The notes beneath the pieces were generated by a model, which worked only from the letters and a program-made list of their open reading frames with translations, had not been told where the DNA came from and ran no database searches. A stretch of 64,000 nt of DNA from contig NC_014931.1 of NCBI RefSeq assembly GCF_000184745.1, positions 4,774,001 to 4,838,000 on the forward strand, read 5' to 3'. Below, piece by piece: positions 46,229-54,938 of the stretch (position 1 is its first letter; each line of letters opens with the position of its first letter). This DNA is from Variovorax paradoxus EPS. Lineage in GTDB: Bacteria > Pseudomonadota > Gammaproteobacteria > Burkholderiales > Burkholderiaceae_C. A program made the position numbers and the translations under genes.

Positions 46229-47233
46229 ATGCCGACAAGAAAGCGCCTGCCGTTCACCGTCATCGGCGGCTTCCTGGGCGCCGGCAAGACCACGCTGCTC
46301 AACCGCTGGCTGCGCGAGGCGAAGGGCCTGCGCATGGCGGTGCTGGTGAACGACTTCGGCGCGCTCAACATCGATGCGGACCTCATCGCCGCCACGCACG
46401 GCGACACGCTCGCGCTGACCAACGGCTGCGTGTGCTGCCAGATCGGCGACGACCTGGGCCGCGCGCTGGTCGATGTGATCGAGGCGACGACGCCGTTCGA
46501 CGCGGTGGTGATCGAGGCGAGCGGCGTGTCGGACCCCTGGCGCATCGCGCAGATCGGCATGGCCGCGCCGGAGCTGAGCCTGGAGGGCGTGATCGTGCTG
46601 GTCGATGCCAGCGCCGCGGCGCGGCAGTCGCGCGACCCGCTGCTGGCGGACACGCTGGCGCGGCAGCTGAAGTCGGCCGACCTGGTGGTGGTCAACAAAA
46701 TCGACCTGGCGAGCGAAACGGCTTTGGCCGAAGCGCGGGCCTGGGTGGACGCCACCGCGCCAGGAACGCCGTGCATCCAGACCGCGCAATCGACCGTGCC
46801 GCTGTCGCTGTTGAGCGGCCTGGCGTTGCCTCCCACTGCGCACGCGGCCGCTCATGCCTGCGGTCCCGGCTGCGACCATCACGACCATCACGACCATCAC
46901 GACCATCACGACCACCATGATCATCACGGCCACGCGCCCGACCACGGCGCGCTGTTCGCGACCTGGAGCGCGCAACCCGAGGCGGTCATTCCCGCCGCCG
47001 CGTTGCGCACCTGGCTGCGCGAGGTGCCCGCCGGCGTGCTGCGGCTCAAGGGCGTGCTGCGAACCGGCCATGGCGCGAGTGGCGGCGACGAATGGTCGGA
47101 GGTGCAGTTCGCGGGCCGCCATGGCTCGCTGCGCAAGGCCGTGCCGCCGGACGACGCGCGCGCGGCCGTGGTGGCGATCGGGTTGCGCGAGCGGCTGCCA
47201 GAAGCGGCACTGAGCGATTTCTTCTCGCACTGA
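46229..47233 (+). CDS. COG0523 (CobW-like) GTPase metallochaperone
   Basis: GTPase of 334 residues. Walker A is GGFLGAGKTT near 13-22, and the metal-binding CxCC is GCVCC at 66-70. NKID and a C-terminal CobW_C domain (VLRLKGVLR) complete the family pattern. A histidine/aspartate-rich stretch, encoded by 9-bp repeats at 46873-46926, could hold several zinc ions. It may insert a metal into the adjacent amidohydrolase or act in zinc homeostasis. A GTG directly precedes the ATG at 46229. It follows the amidohydrolase by 16 bp and may share its transcript. Confidence 0.88.
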   Translation: MPTRKRLPFTVIGGFLGAGKTTLLNRWLREAKGLRMAVLVNDFGALNIDADLIAATHGDTLALTNGCVCCQIGDDLGRALVDVIEATTPFDAVVIEASGVSDPWRIAQIGMAAPELSLEGVIVLVDASAAARQSRDPLLADTLARQLKSADLVVVNKIDLASETALAEARAWVDATAPGTPCIQTAQSTVPLSLLSGLALPPTAHAAAHACGPGCDHHDHHDHHDHHDHHDHHGHAPDHGALFATWSAQPEAVIPAAALRTWLREVPAGVLRLKGVLRTGHGASGGDEWSEVQFAGRHGSLRKAVPPDDARAAVVAIGLRERLPEAALSDFFSH

Positions 47234-47289
47234 GCCCGGGGCCGTGTTGCAATCGCACGTTTTTTCAACAACGTGCAGGCAGCCGACGC

Positions 47290-47763
47290 ATGACGACGAC
47301 CTCTTCTTCCCCTCTTCTGATCCGCCCGCCGGTGCCCGATGACTACGCGGGCTGGAAGCCGCTCTGGGACGGCTACAACGCCTTCTATGGGCGCGAAGGT
47401 CCGACCGCATTGCCGGACGAAATCACACAGGTCACTTGGCAGCGCTTCTTCGATGCATACGAGCCGGTGCATGCGCTCGTCGCGGAGCGCGATGGCCAGC
47501 TCGTGGGGCTCACGCACTACCTCTTTCACCGCAGCATGACGCGCATCGAGCCGACCTGCTACCTGTCGGACCTGTTCACGCTGTCATCGGAGCGCGGCCA
47601 GGGTGTCGGCCGGCAATTGATCGAGGGCGTGTACGCGCATGTGAAACGCGTGGGCGGCCACCGCGTCTACTGGCAGACGCATGTGACCAACACAGCGGGG
47701 CGCACGCTCTACGACAAGGTGGCCACGCACGACGGGTTCATCGTGTACGGCACGCTGGTCTGA
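47290..47763 (+). CDS. GNAT-family N-acetyltransferase
   Basis: Acetyltransferase of 157 residues. Motif A appears as CYLSDLFTLSSERGQGVGRQLIEGVYAHVKRVG, with RGQGVG in the acetyl-CoA pyrophosphate loop, and motif B as VYWQTHVTNTAGRTLYDKVA. It acetylates an amine on a small molecule or protein. It lies 56 bp after the metallochaperone gene and could be the last gene of the preceding run. The substrate is unknown. Confidence 0.88.
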   Translation: MTTTSSSPLLIRPPVPDDYAGWKPLWDGYNAFYGREGPTALPDEITQVTWQRFFDAYEPVHALVAERDGQLVGLTHYLFHRSMTRIEPTCYLSDLFTLSSERGQGVGRQLIEGVYAHVKRVGGHRVYWQTHVTNTAGRTLYDKVATHDGFIVYGTLV

Positions 47764-47769
47764 GGAAGA

Positions 47770-48168
47770 CTAGGAGAGGGACGACGCGGCCTGCAGCATC
47801 GCGCCCATCTTCTCGTGGATCAGGTTCACTGCCTTCAGGGGCCGCAGCATCACCTTGAATTCGGTGATCAGGCCCGCGTCGTTCCACTTGATCATGTCGA
47901 CGCCGTTGACCGAGATGCCGTCGATCTCGACTTCGAATTCGAGTACCGCATCGCGCTCGCTCTTCAACTCTCGCACGTAGCGGAAGCTCTCGTTGAAGAA
48001 CACATGAAACGCCGCGCCCAGGTATTTGGCGGTGATGGCCTTGCCCAGCTGCGGCTTGTGCACCACGGGCGAGAGGAAGACGGCGTCGTCGTCCAAGAGG
48101 GCATCGAGCCCCTTGGCGTCATGCGATTTCACGAGCTGGTGCCAGGTGGCGAGGGTGTCGATCGGCAT
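47770..48168 (-). CDS. NTF2-like (SnoaL-type) protein
   Basis: Protein of 132 residues from ATG 48168. TLATWHQLVKSHDAKGLDALLDDDAVFLSPVVHKPQLGKAITAKYLGAAFHVF is a typical SnoaL-like start, and GVDMIKWNDAGLITEFKVMLRPLKAVN a typical end. It is convergent with the GNAT gene with 6 bp between them. A start five codons upstream (48183) is possible. The function is unknown. Confidence 0.8.
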   Translation of the reverse strand: MPIDTLATWHQLVKSHDAKGLDALLDDDAVFLSPVVHKPQLGKAITAKYLGAAFHVFFNESFRYVRELKSERDAVLEFEVEIDGISVNGVDMIKWNDAGLITEFKVMLRPLKAVNLIHEKMGAMLQAASSLS

Positions 48169-48218
48169 CAAGGGTCTCCTCAAGCAATGGTGCGGGAGAG
48201 TCTATCCGTCGGACCGGA

Positions 48219-48557
48219 TCAGTACTTGATGGTGACGCCCGCCTTCACCCCGTTGTTGGACTTGCCGTCGGAAGTGACGCCGCCGTTGAACGACAGGCTA
48301 CCGCCCGTGCTCCCGCCGAGCGAGTAGACCGGCCGCGGCATGGAGGTGTCGGTGCCGATGTACGTGCCGCTGCCGTCGGGCCGCTGCACGCCGACGGTCG
48401 CGCCCTTGGTGTAGGCCGAGGTTTCGGTCGAGTTGACGTTGGGGGCGACGTAGACGGTGCCCTTGTCGCTGCTGTCGATCGGCACCTTCACCTCTTCCGC
48501 GGCGGCGAACGAAGACCACGCGACCACGCTCACGCCCACAAGGATCAGTTTGTTCAT
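48219..48557 (-). CDS. Small exported protein, glycine/serine-rich
   Basis: Protein of 112 residues with a signal peptide (LILVGVSVVAWSSFAAA). The mature part is rich in Gly, Ser, Thr and Val and ends GGVTSDGKSNNGVKAGVTIKY. The alternating pattern near the C-terminus and the terminal aromatic residue resemble short outer-membrane beta-strands, but the chain is too short for a barrel. It is divergent from the helix-turn-helix gene at 48664. No function is assigned. Confidence 0.65.
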   Translation of the reverse strand: MNKLILVGVSVVAWSSFAAAEEVKVPIDSSDKGTVYVAPNVNSTETSAYTKGATVGVQRPDGSGTYIGTDTSMPRPVYSLGGSTGGSLSFNGGVTSDGKSNNGVKAGVTIKY

Positions 48558-48663
48558 GCGGCGATCCTGCGGACCATGCCGCGAGATCCGTGTAGGACAG
48601 GAGGAAGCATGCCGGCCGGACATGGAGGCCGATGGCGCCCCTGCCGGTGTAGCCTCGGCCCTC

Positions 48664-49884
48664 ATGGACTCCCTGATCGCCGCCTCCGCACGCGCCCTCG
48701 CCGGCGGGGATGCGCTCGGCGCGCTCAAGCGCGTCGCGCTGCGCGACGACCCGCCCGCGCTGGCCCTGCGCGGCATCGCGATGGCGCAGCTCGGCGAGCA
48801 CCCGCGCGCACGCGAACTGCTGCGCCGCGCTGCGCGTGCCTTCGGCGCGCACGAAGAACTGGCCCGCGCGCGCTGCATCGTCGCCGAGGCCGAAGTGGCG
48901 ATGGCGATGCGCGACCTGGGCGGCACGCCACGCGCGCTCGCAGCGGCCGCAGCCACGCTCGAAGCGCACGACGATTTCGCCAACGCGCGGCAGGCGCGGC
49001 TGATCGCGGCGCGCCGGCTGCTGCTGCTCGGGCGCCTTGACGAGGCCGCCGCCGCGCTGGCGTTGCTCGACGGCCAGGCGCTGTCGCCGCCGCTCGCGGC
49101 AGTGGCCGAACTCACCGCAGCGGAACTCGCGTTGCGCTCGCTGCGCATCGGCCCCGCGCGTGCCTCGCTCGCCCGTGCGCACGAAGCGGCCGGGCGCGCC
49201 CGCGTGCCGGCGCTCGCGGCCGAGGTGGCGGAAGCGCTGGCCGCGCTCGACCGCCCCGCCGCACGACGGCTCTTTCCCGGCGGCGAGCAGGCGCTACAGC
49301 TGGACGAAGTCGCCGACCTCCTGGCCTCGGATGCGCTGGTGGTCGACGCCTGCCGACGCAGCGTCGGCGCCGGCGATGCATGGCGGCCGCTTGCGCGCCG
49401 GCCCGTTCTCTTCGCGCTGGCGCGTGCGCTCGCGGAAGCCTGGCCCGGCGATGTCGAGCGCGAGACGCTGATCGCCTACGCCTTCAACACCCGCCACCCC
49501 GACGAAACGCTGCGCGCGCGATTGCGCGTCGAGATCGGCCGACTGCGCGCTCTCGTCGCGGCAGAGGCCGGCATCGAGGCCACCGCGCGCGGCTTCGCCC
49601 TCAAGCCGCGCGATGGGCGCGAGGTGGTGCTGCTGGCACCGCCCATCGACGGTGAACAGGGCGCGCTGGTGGCGCTGCTTTCCGACGGCGCGGCGTGGTC
49701 GACCTCCGCCCTCGCACTCGCCCTGGACGCCAGCCAGCGCACCGTGCAGCGCGCGCTCGCCGAACTGGAGGCCGAGGGGCGCGTGCGCGCCATCGGCCGG
49801 GCGCGGGCGCAGCGCTGGCTCGCACCGCCGCTCGCGGGATTCACGACGATCTTGTTACTCCCCTCTTCGCTGCCGATTGCCTAA
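48664..49884 (+). CDS. Helix-turn-helix regulator with alpha-helical repeat domain
   Basis: Protein of 406 residues. The first 200 are TPR-like alpha-helical repeats, very rich in Ala, Arg and Leu. The middle has a winged-helix-like region (ETLIAYAFNTRHPDETLRARLRVEIGRLRALV). The C-terminus has another helix-turn-helix (STSALALALDASQRTVQRALAELEAEGRVRAIGRARAQRW). It likely regulates the beta-propeller/DUF899 operon starting 48 bp downstream. TTG and TTA codons near its end lie in a 25-base segment repeated at 57980. Confidence 0.75.
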   Translation: MDSLIAASARALAGGDALGALKRVALRDDPPALALRGIAMAQLGEHPRARELLRRAARAFGAHEELARARCIVAEAEVAMAMRDLGGTPRALAAAAATLEAHDDFANARQARLIAARRLLLLGRLDEAAAALALLDGQALSPPLAAVAELTAAELALRSLRIGPARASLARAHEAAGRARVPALAAEVAEALAALDRPAARRLFPGGEQALQLDEVADLLASDALVVDACRRSVGAGDAWRPLARRPVLFALARALAEAWPGDVERETLIAYAFNTRHPDETLRARLRVEIGRLRALVAAEAGIEATARGFALKPRDGREVVLLAPPIDGEQGALVALLSDGAAWSTSALALALDASQRTVQRALAELEAEGRVRAIGRARAQRWLAPPLAGFTTILLLPSSLPIA

Positions 49885-49932
49885 AGTTGTCTCCAAGGCG
49901 CCGATCCGCGGTGCCTCCCCAAGGAGCCAACG

Positions 49933-50610
49933 ATGAACAGCAAGAAAGACAGCAGCAGCACCCAGTCCGCCGTGCGCATGGCCGAGGTCGTGCGCGAGTA
50001 CGGTCCCTTCGACGGCGTCGACAAGGTGGGCGGCGTGACGCACGACGGCCAGCGCGTCTGGGCCGCCACCGGCGCCCGGCTGATCGCCTTCGACCCCAAA
50101 AGCGGCGAACAGACCCGCACGCTGGACCGCGCCGCCGACGCCGGCACCGCCTTCGACGGCAAGCACCTCTACCAGATCGCCGAGGAGCGCATCGACAAGA
50201 TCGACCCCGCCACCGGCGACGTGCTGAAGTCGATTCCCGCGCCCGGCCACGGCGCCGACTCGGGCCTCACCTGGGCCGAGGGCAGCCTCTGGGTGGGCCA
50301 GTACCGCGACCGCAAGATCCACCAGATCGACCCCGCCACCGGCGCGGTGCTGCGCACCATCGAATCGAACCGCTTCGTGACCGGCGTGACCTGGGTCGAC
50401 GGCCAGCTGTGGCACGCCACCTGGGAGGGCGACGAGAGCGAACTGCGTCACATCGATCCCCGAAGCGGCGCCGTGCTCGACCGGCTGGAAATGCCGCGCG
50501 GCGTGAACATCAGCGGGCTCGAGTCCGACGGGGCCGACCTCTTCTATTGCGGTGGCGGCGGCACCGGAAAAATCCGCGCCGTGCGCCGTCCGAAATCCGC
50601 CCGGGCCTGA
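49933..50610 (+). CDS. Beta-propeller protein (Vgb/glutaminyl cyclotransferase-like)
   Basis: Soluble protein of 225 residues without a signal peptide. Repeating blades such as DGQRVWAATGARLIAFDPKSGEQ, DGKHLYQIAEERIDKIDPATGDVL, EGSLWVGQYRDRKIHQIDPATGAVL and DGQLWHATWEGDESELRHIDPRSGAVL mark a five- to six-bladed propeller. Relatives include virginiamycin lyase and glutamine cyclotransferase. It is followed at 43 bp by a DUF899 gene. The activity is unknown. Confidence 0.8.
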   Translation: MNSKKDSSSTQSAVRMAEVVREYGPFDGVDKVGGVTHDGQRVWAATGARLIAFDPKSGEQTRTLDRAADAGTAFDGKHLYQIAEERIDKIDPATGDVLKSIPAPGHGADSGLTWAEGSLWVGQYRDRKIHQIDPATGAVLRTIESNRFVTGVTWVDGQLWHATWEGDESELRHIDPRSGAVLDRLEMPRGVNISGLESDGADLFYCGGGGTGKIRAVRRPKSARA

Positions 50611-50653
50611 ACACAGGCCTTCGCACTCCCCACTCACTCAAGGAGAACACACC

Positions 50654-51463
50654 ATGAACACCGCCGTTGCAGAAGAGCCCAGCAGCCTGAAGAACCACCC
50701 CGTCGTGTCGAAGGACCGATGGCTCGCCCAGCGCAAGGCGCTGCTGGCGCGCGAGAAGGAACTCACGCACCTGCGCGACCAGATCGCCCGCGAGCGCCGC
50801 GCCATGCCGTGGACACGCGTCGAGAAGAACTACAGCTTCGACACACCCGAAGGCCCACGCAAGCTCGCCGATCTCTTCGAGGGCCGCCGCCAACTGGTGG
50901 TGCAGCACTTCATGCTCGGCCCAGACTGGGAGCAAGGCTGCCCGAGCTGCTCGTACATGGCCGATCACATTGCGGGCATGCAGGTGCACCTGGAACACCG
51001 CGACGTGACGCTGCTGGTCGTCTCGCGCGCGCCGCTGGCCGAGATCGAGCGCTTTCGCGAACGCATGGGCTGGCAGTTCAAGTGGGTGTCGGCGCACGAC
51101 AGCGACTTCAACTACGACTTCGGGGTGAGCTTCAAGCCAGAAGCGTGGGCCGAGGGCAAGGGCGAGGTCTACTACAACTACAGCGTGCGGCCCTTCCCCG
51201 CGCAGGAGGCGCCCGGCATCAGCGTGTTCTACAAGGACGATGCGGGCGAGGTCTTCCACACCTACTCGACCTACGAGCGCGGCGTCGAAGTGATGATGGG
51301 CACGTACAACCTGCTCGATCTCACGCCCAAGGGGCGTGACGAGCCCAACCCGGTCTACGCGATGGATTGGGTGCGGCATCACGACCGCTACGAGCCGCAG
51401 CCGGTGGCTGCGAAGCCCGCTGCAGGTTCGTGCTGCCACGGCAACGACCACGGCAACCACTGA
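50654..51463 (+). CDS. DUF899 thioredoxin-like protein
   Basis: Protein of 269 residues of the DUF899 family, a thioredoxin-like fold. Landmarks are RVEKNYSFDTPEGPRKLADLFEGRRQLVVQHFMLGPDWEQGCPSCSYMADHI, with CPSC in the thioredoxin-like position, and VSVFYKDDAG-type strands near the end. The C-terminus GSCCHGNDHGNH could bind metal. The ribosome site AGGAGA precedes ATG 50654. Likely role: redox or detoxification; the substrate is unknown. It is the second gene of the operon with the propeller protein. Confidence 0.88.
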   Translation: MNTAVAEEPSSLKNHPVVSKDRWLAQRKALLAREKELTHLRDQIARERRAMPWTRVEKNYSFDTPEGPRKLADLFEGRRQLVVQHFMLGPDWEQGCPSCSYMADHIAGMQVHLEHRDVTLLVVSRAPLAEIERFRERMGWQFKWVSAHDSDFNYDFGVSFKPEAWAEGKGEVYYNYSVRPFPAQEAPGISVFYKDDAGEVFHTYSTYERGVEVMMGTYNLLDLTPKGRDEPNPVYAMDWVRHHDRYEPQPVAAKPAAGSCCHGNDHGNH

Positions 51464-51481
51464 ACGCGTGGAGACGATGCC

Positions 51482-52126
51482 ATGGCAGCCGCGGACCTCT
51501 GGCCATGGCTCGCGGTCGCGGGGGTCGGCGCCCTTCACGGGCTGAACCCCGCGACCGGCTGGATGCTGGCCGCCGCGTGGGGCGTGCGCTCGGGTGATCG
51601 GGCACAGGCGCTGCGGGCACTGATGCCGATCGCTGTCGGGCATGCGGCATCGATCGGGCTGGTCGCCGGCGCGGTGGCGTTCGGCCTCGCGATGGACCGC
51701 GTAGCAATGCAGGTGCTGGCCGGTGGACTGTTCGTCGCAGCCGCGGTGCTTCACCTCTGGCGCCGGACGCCCACGGCTGCGCGTGCGCCGGCAGGGCACG
51801 CCGGGCTGGCGCTCTGGTCTTTCATGATGTCCACCGCGCACGGAGCGGGGTTGATGCTGGTGCCGGCGTTGATTCCGCTGTGCATGACAGATGGCGCGGG
51901 CCAGCAGATCGCCGCATCCGACTCACTGATGCTCGCGTTCGCGGCGGTGGGTGTTCACACGGCGGCGATGCTCGTCGTTACGGGCTTGATCGCCAGCGGG
52001 GTTTGCCGTGGTTTCGATGCAGGTGCGTGCTGGCTGCGGAGCTTCTACTTGCGCACGCGCCCGCGCTTGAATCGCAAGAACATGCCGATCGCGAGAGCCG
52101 TCAGTATTCCGCCCAGGATGAACTGA
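51482..52126 (+). CDS. Integral membrane protein downstream of DUF899
   Basis: Protein of 214 residues with about five or six hydrophobic segments (AVAGVGALHGLNPATGWMLAAAWGV, AVGHAASIGLVAGAVAFGLAM, VLAGGLFVAAAVLHLW, and others). The GALHGLNPATGW motif, a His in the first helix, recalls NreB/UreH-like metal transporters. It starts 18 bp after the DUF899 stop. The last 25 residues are polar and overlap a convergent small gene by 82 bp. Confidence 0.7.
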   Translation: MAAADLWPWLAVAGVGALHGLNPATGWMLAAAWGVRSGDRAQALRALMPIAVGHAASIGLVAGAVAFGLAMDRVAMQVLAGGLFVAAAVLHLWRRTPTAARAPAGHAGLALWSFMMSTAHGAGLMLVPALIPLCMTDGAGQQIAASDSLMLAFAAVGVHTAAMLVVTGLIASGVCRGFDAGACWLRSFYLRTRPRLNRKNMPIARAVSIPPRMN

Positions 52127-52230
52127 CCGACGATCGCGGCCAGCGCGGCACCGGAGATCAATCCGAGGCCGATTGCGCCATCCACCAGGTGGAGGAATCC
52201 CTCCAGCTTGCCGGGGCGTTGAAACTTCAT
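52045..52230 (-). CDS. Small membrane protein (61 aa)
   Basis: A 61-residue protein, MKFQRPGKLEGFLHLV... with one or two hydrophobic segments (IGLGLISGAALAAIVGQFILGGILTALAIGMF) and a basic C-terminal tail (LRFKRGRVRK). It lies 26 bp downstream of the alpha/beta-hydrolase gene on the same strand. It overlaps the convergent membrane-protein gene, so one of the two ends may be wrong, but its composition looks like a real protein. Confidence 0.5.
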   Translation of the reverse strand: MKFQRPGKLEGFLHLVDGAIGLGLISGAALAAIVGQFILGGILTALAIGMFLRFKRGRVRK

Positions 52231-52256
52231 CGCGGTGCTCTCGAATCGGAAGGCAG

Positions 52257-53096
52257 CTACGCCGCCTTCGGCTCCGGCAATATCGCCGTCAACGCGAAGT
52301 CGATCAGCCGCAGCCACGTCTCTTCGAGCCCCATGATGTTGTAGTGGTCCGACCCCGGAACGGTCTCCACGGACACCGGCGTCGGCCATGCCGCGATGAG
52401 TTTCTGCGAACGCTCGGGCAGCACGACATCGTCGCGCTCGGCCAGCAGCACCTGGGTCTTGGCTGCGACCTCCGCGCAGTGCGTGAGCGAGTCGAAGCGG
52501 TTGCGCAGCAGCAGCGACAGCGGCACGAGCGGAAAGCGCTTCTTCGCCACTTCGAGCATCGAGTCGTAGGGCGTGACCAGTTGCAGGCTCGCGAATTCCT
52601 GCCGCGCCACGAGCTGGATGGCCACGCCCGTGCCGAGGCTGCGGCCGACGACGTGCAGCCGCGCATTCGGGAAGGCGCGGCGCAGGTGCTTCGCGAACTG
52701 CGCGCCGTCTTCGACCGAGGCGATTTCCGAAGGGTGGCCTTGCGAGTCGGCCACGCCGCGGTAGTTGATCGCGGCGAAGCCGAAGCCTTCCGGCAGCCAG
52801 TGCAAGGTCTGCGCGGTGGCGCGAACGTCTTCGCTGCGGCCCGCGAAATAGATGAACAGGTCCTGCACCGCGTCTTCGCCCTGGGGGTGGTAGACATAGC
52901 CGCGGACCATGCCGCCCGGCACCGTGTGCGAATAGGTGGAAAAGTCATCCGAAAGCTGGACGACCGGGTGCTTGCGGGCATTGAAGAGGATGTGCCCCTG
53001 CCGCGTGGCAAGAAGGGTCCAGTAGGCGGCGAGGCTGCCGATGGCGGCGGCCGAGACGGACAGCGCGATGCGGGCGACTTTGGCTTTGGAGAGCAA
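52257..53096 (-). CDS. Membrane-anchored alpha/beta hydrolase
   Basis: Protein of 279 residues with one N-terminal anchor (VARIALSVSAAAIGSLAAYWTLLA) and an alpha/beta-hydrolase core. The nucleophile elbow is VGRSLGTG (the GxSxG serine), the acid is near AERDDVVLP and the catalytic His is in GSDHYNIMG. GFAAINYRGVADSQGHPSE is typical of BEM46/ABHD13-like hydrolases. The start is TTG 53096, with a CAGGA ribosome site about eight bases upstream. The substrate is unknown, possibly lipid or peptide esters. Confidence 0.85.
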   Translation of the reverse strand: MLSKAKVARIALSVSAAAIGSLAAYWTLLATRQGHILFNARKHPVVQLSDDFSTYSHTVPGGMVRGYVYHPQGEDAVQDLFIYFAGRSEDVRATAQTLHWLPEGFGFAAINYRGVADSQGHPSEIASVEDGAQFAKHLRRAFPNARLHVVGRSLGTGVAIQLVARQEFASLQLVTPYDSMLEVAKKRFPLVPLSLLLRNRFDSLTHCAEVAAKTQVLLAERDDVVLPERSQKLIAAWPTPVSVETVPGSDHYNIMGLEETWLRLIDFALTAILPEPKAA

Positions 53097-53318
53097 GGTT
53101 TTTTCCTGAGCAGCGAGGCAGGTGGCGCGAGGCCTGTGTTTCTGTACTTGAGCGGTGCCCTAGTTTCGCCTCGTTCCTGGGTGGGGTTGTGTCAGGATTT
53201 AGTTCCCCGGCGGGTGAGGCGTTTTCTTCTTCCTTTCGCTCGCCGATGGCATCCGGCCCGGTCGATGCGCGGCGAGCCGTCCGGCGCGAACATGCGCGCG
53301 GTTTCATCGCCTGCGCAG

Positions 53319-54872
53319 CTACTCCGCCGCCCTGCCCTGCATCTGCACCTTGAAGCCGCGGTTGTTCTCGAAGGCCACGTTCACTCGCTGCCCGTCGAAG
53401 CGCAGGGTGTACATCGTCACCTCGTCTTCGCCAAGCACGCGCGAGTCGATGCGAAAGCTCTGCGCGTCGAGCCAGTTGCCCTTGACCGCGACCGGCGCGT
53501 TGGGGGCCGTGTCGTTGACGCGGTAGAGGCCATCGAGCCCGATCGGTCCGGTGAAAGGCTGCGCGACCGCACCTGGGTCACGGCTGTCGAACACGATCTC
53601 GTAGGTCGGCGTGGCGGCCTTCAGGTCGAGCGTCAGGCGGCTCACGCCCAGCGCATTGCGATCGAACTGCCACACCTTGCCGGAAATCGCTGCCGCCAGC
53701 TCGGACGTGGGACCGACGGCACTCGGCTTTTCGATGGATGCATTGCGGATGCGGTCGGCCAGTTGCGCCTCTGCGGCGGTGTCCGCGGGCAAGGGCGAGG
53801 TCGAGCGCGCTGCGGCGGTGATCGCGTCGATGAGCGGCGGCAGCGGGAAGTTGCGCCGGCTGGTGGTGACGGCGACCACATCGACCTCGGGCAGCACGAT
53901 GATCAGTTGCCGGTTGTAGCCCGCCGCGATGTAGGCGCGCTTTTCCGGAATCGTCCACCAGCCGTTGGCATAGCTGAACGCCGGCTTCGCGCCGAATCCC
54001 ATGTCGACGGAGGCGCTGAACACCTTCTCCACCCATTCGGCGGGCAGCAGCTGCCGGCCCGCCCACTGGCCCTTGCGCAGGTAGAGGTAGCCGATCTTCG
54101 CCATGTCGCGCGGCTGCAGGTAGAGGCCGAAGCCGCCCGCTTCGATGCCCTGCGGGTCCTTGATCCAGCGCACGTCGGCGATGCCCAGCGGCTCGAACAG
54201 GCGCTTCTGCGCATAGGCCAGCGTGCTGCCGCCCGTCTTCTTCGCGACGATGGCCGACAGCAGGTGCGAGTTGCCGCTGTTGTAGTTGAAGCTGCTGCCG
54301 GGCGCCTGTGCCATCGGGCGGTCGAGCACAAAGCCCTGCCAGTCGCGGCTGCGGCGCATCTGGATCATGCTTTCGGGAATGCTGGCGTCGAGTTTTTCTT
54401 TCCAGTCGAGGCCCGAGGTCTGGTCGAGCAGGTTCCCGAGGGTGATCGACTTCTTGGCGGCATCAGCGTCGGCCACCGGGCGATCGGAAAAGAACTCGAG
54501 CACGGGCTGCTCGCGCGAGGCCAGCAGGCCGTCTTGAATCGCCATGCCGGTCAACGTGCCGACGACGGCCTTGGTGACGGAATTGACCGCGTGCTTGAGG
54601 CCCGCGCGATACGGCGCGTAGTAGGCCTCGGCGACCAGCTTGCCGTGGCGCGTGATGAGGATGCTGTCCAGGCTGTTCGCCTCGCCGCGTTCAACCAGCC
54701 TGGCGAGCGCCGCCGAGTCCATGCCCTGCGCTTCGGGCGTGCTCGCGGCCCAACCGGCTGTGGGCCACGCGGCGGGCTCATCGGCCCATGCGGACTTGAA
54801 CGGCATGGCCGCGAACAGCAATGCGGTTGCGAGATGGGCCAGTGAAGAATCGATCTTTCGGTGCATGCGCAT
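53319..54872 (-). CDS. Serine beta-lactamase-like hydrolase
   Basis: Exported protein of about 517 residues with a signal peptide (SSLAHLATALLFAAMPFKSAWA). The beta-lactamase/penicillin-binding fold has SxxK as SVTK near residue 98 and YxN as YNSGN near 195. A C-terminal domain of about 130 residues (LTLDLKAATPTYEIVFDS...LRFDGQRVNVAFENNRGFKVQMQG) is beta-rich and may bind substrate. Such class C-like hydrolases often act on esters or peptidoglycan fragments rather than antibiotics. ATG 54872 is preferred over a longer start at 54905. Confidence 0.85.
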   Translation of the reverse strand: MRMHRKIDSSLAHLATALLFAAMPFKSAWADEPAAWPTAGWAASTPEAQGMDSAALARLVERGEANSLDSILITRHGKLVAEAYYAPYRAGLKHAVNSVTKAVVGTLTGMAIQDGLLASREQPVLEFFSDRPVADADAAKKSITLGNLLDQTSGLDWKEKLDASIPESMIQMRRSRDWQGFVLDRPMAQAPGSSFNYNSGNSHLLSAIVAKKTGGSTLAYAQKRLFEPLGIADVRWIKDPQGIEAGGFGLYLQPRDMAKIGYLYLRKGQWAGRQLLPAEWVEKVFSASVDMGFGAKPAFSYANGWWTIPEKRAYIAAGYNRQLIIVLPEVDVVAVTTSRRNFPLPPLIDAITAAARSTSPLPADTAAEAQLADRIRNASIEKPSAVGPTSELAAAISGKVWQFDRNALGVSRLTLDLKAATPTYEIVFDSRDPGAVAQPFTGPIGLDGLYRVNDTAPNAPVAVKGNWLDAQSFRIDSRVLGEDEVTMYTLRFDGQRVNVAFENNRGFKVQMQGRAAE

Positions 54873-54938
54873 CGCCGGTCTCCGCGGTTGTGTGGCGGCG
54901 ATCATATCGACGCACTCCTTGAGCGCAGCCCTTTCCGC

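Noticed and set aside
49112..49381. Arginine-rich minus-strand frames in the repeat-domain regulator
   Set aside because: They are typical shadows of an Ala/Arg-rich gene in GC-rich DNA, with no start context.
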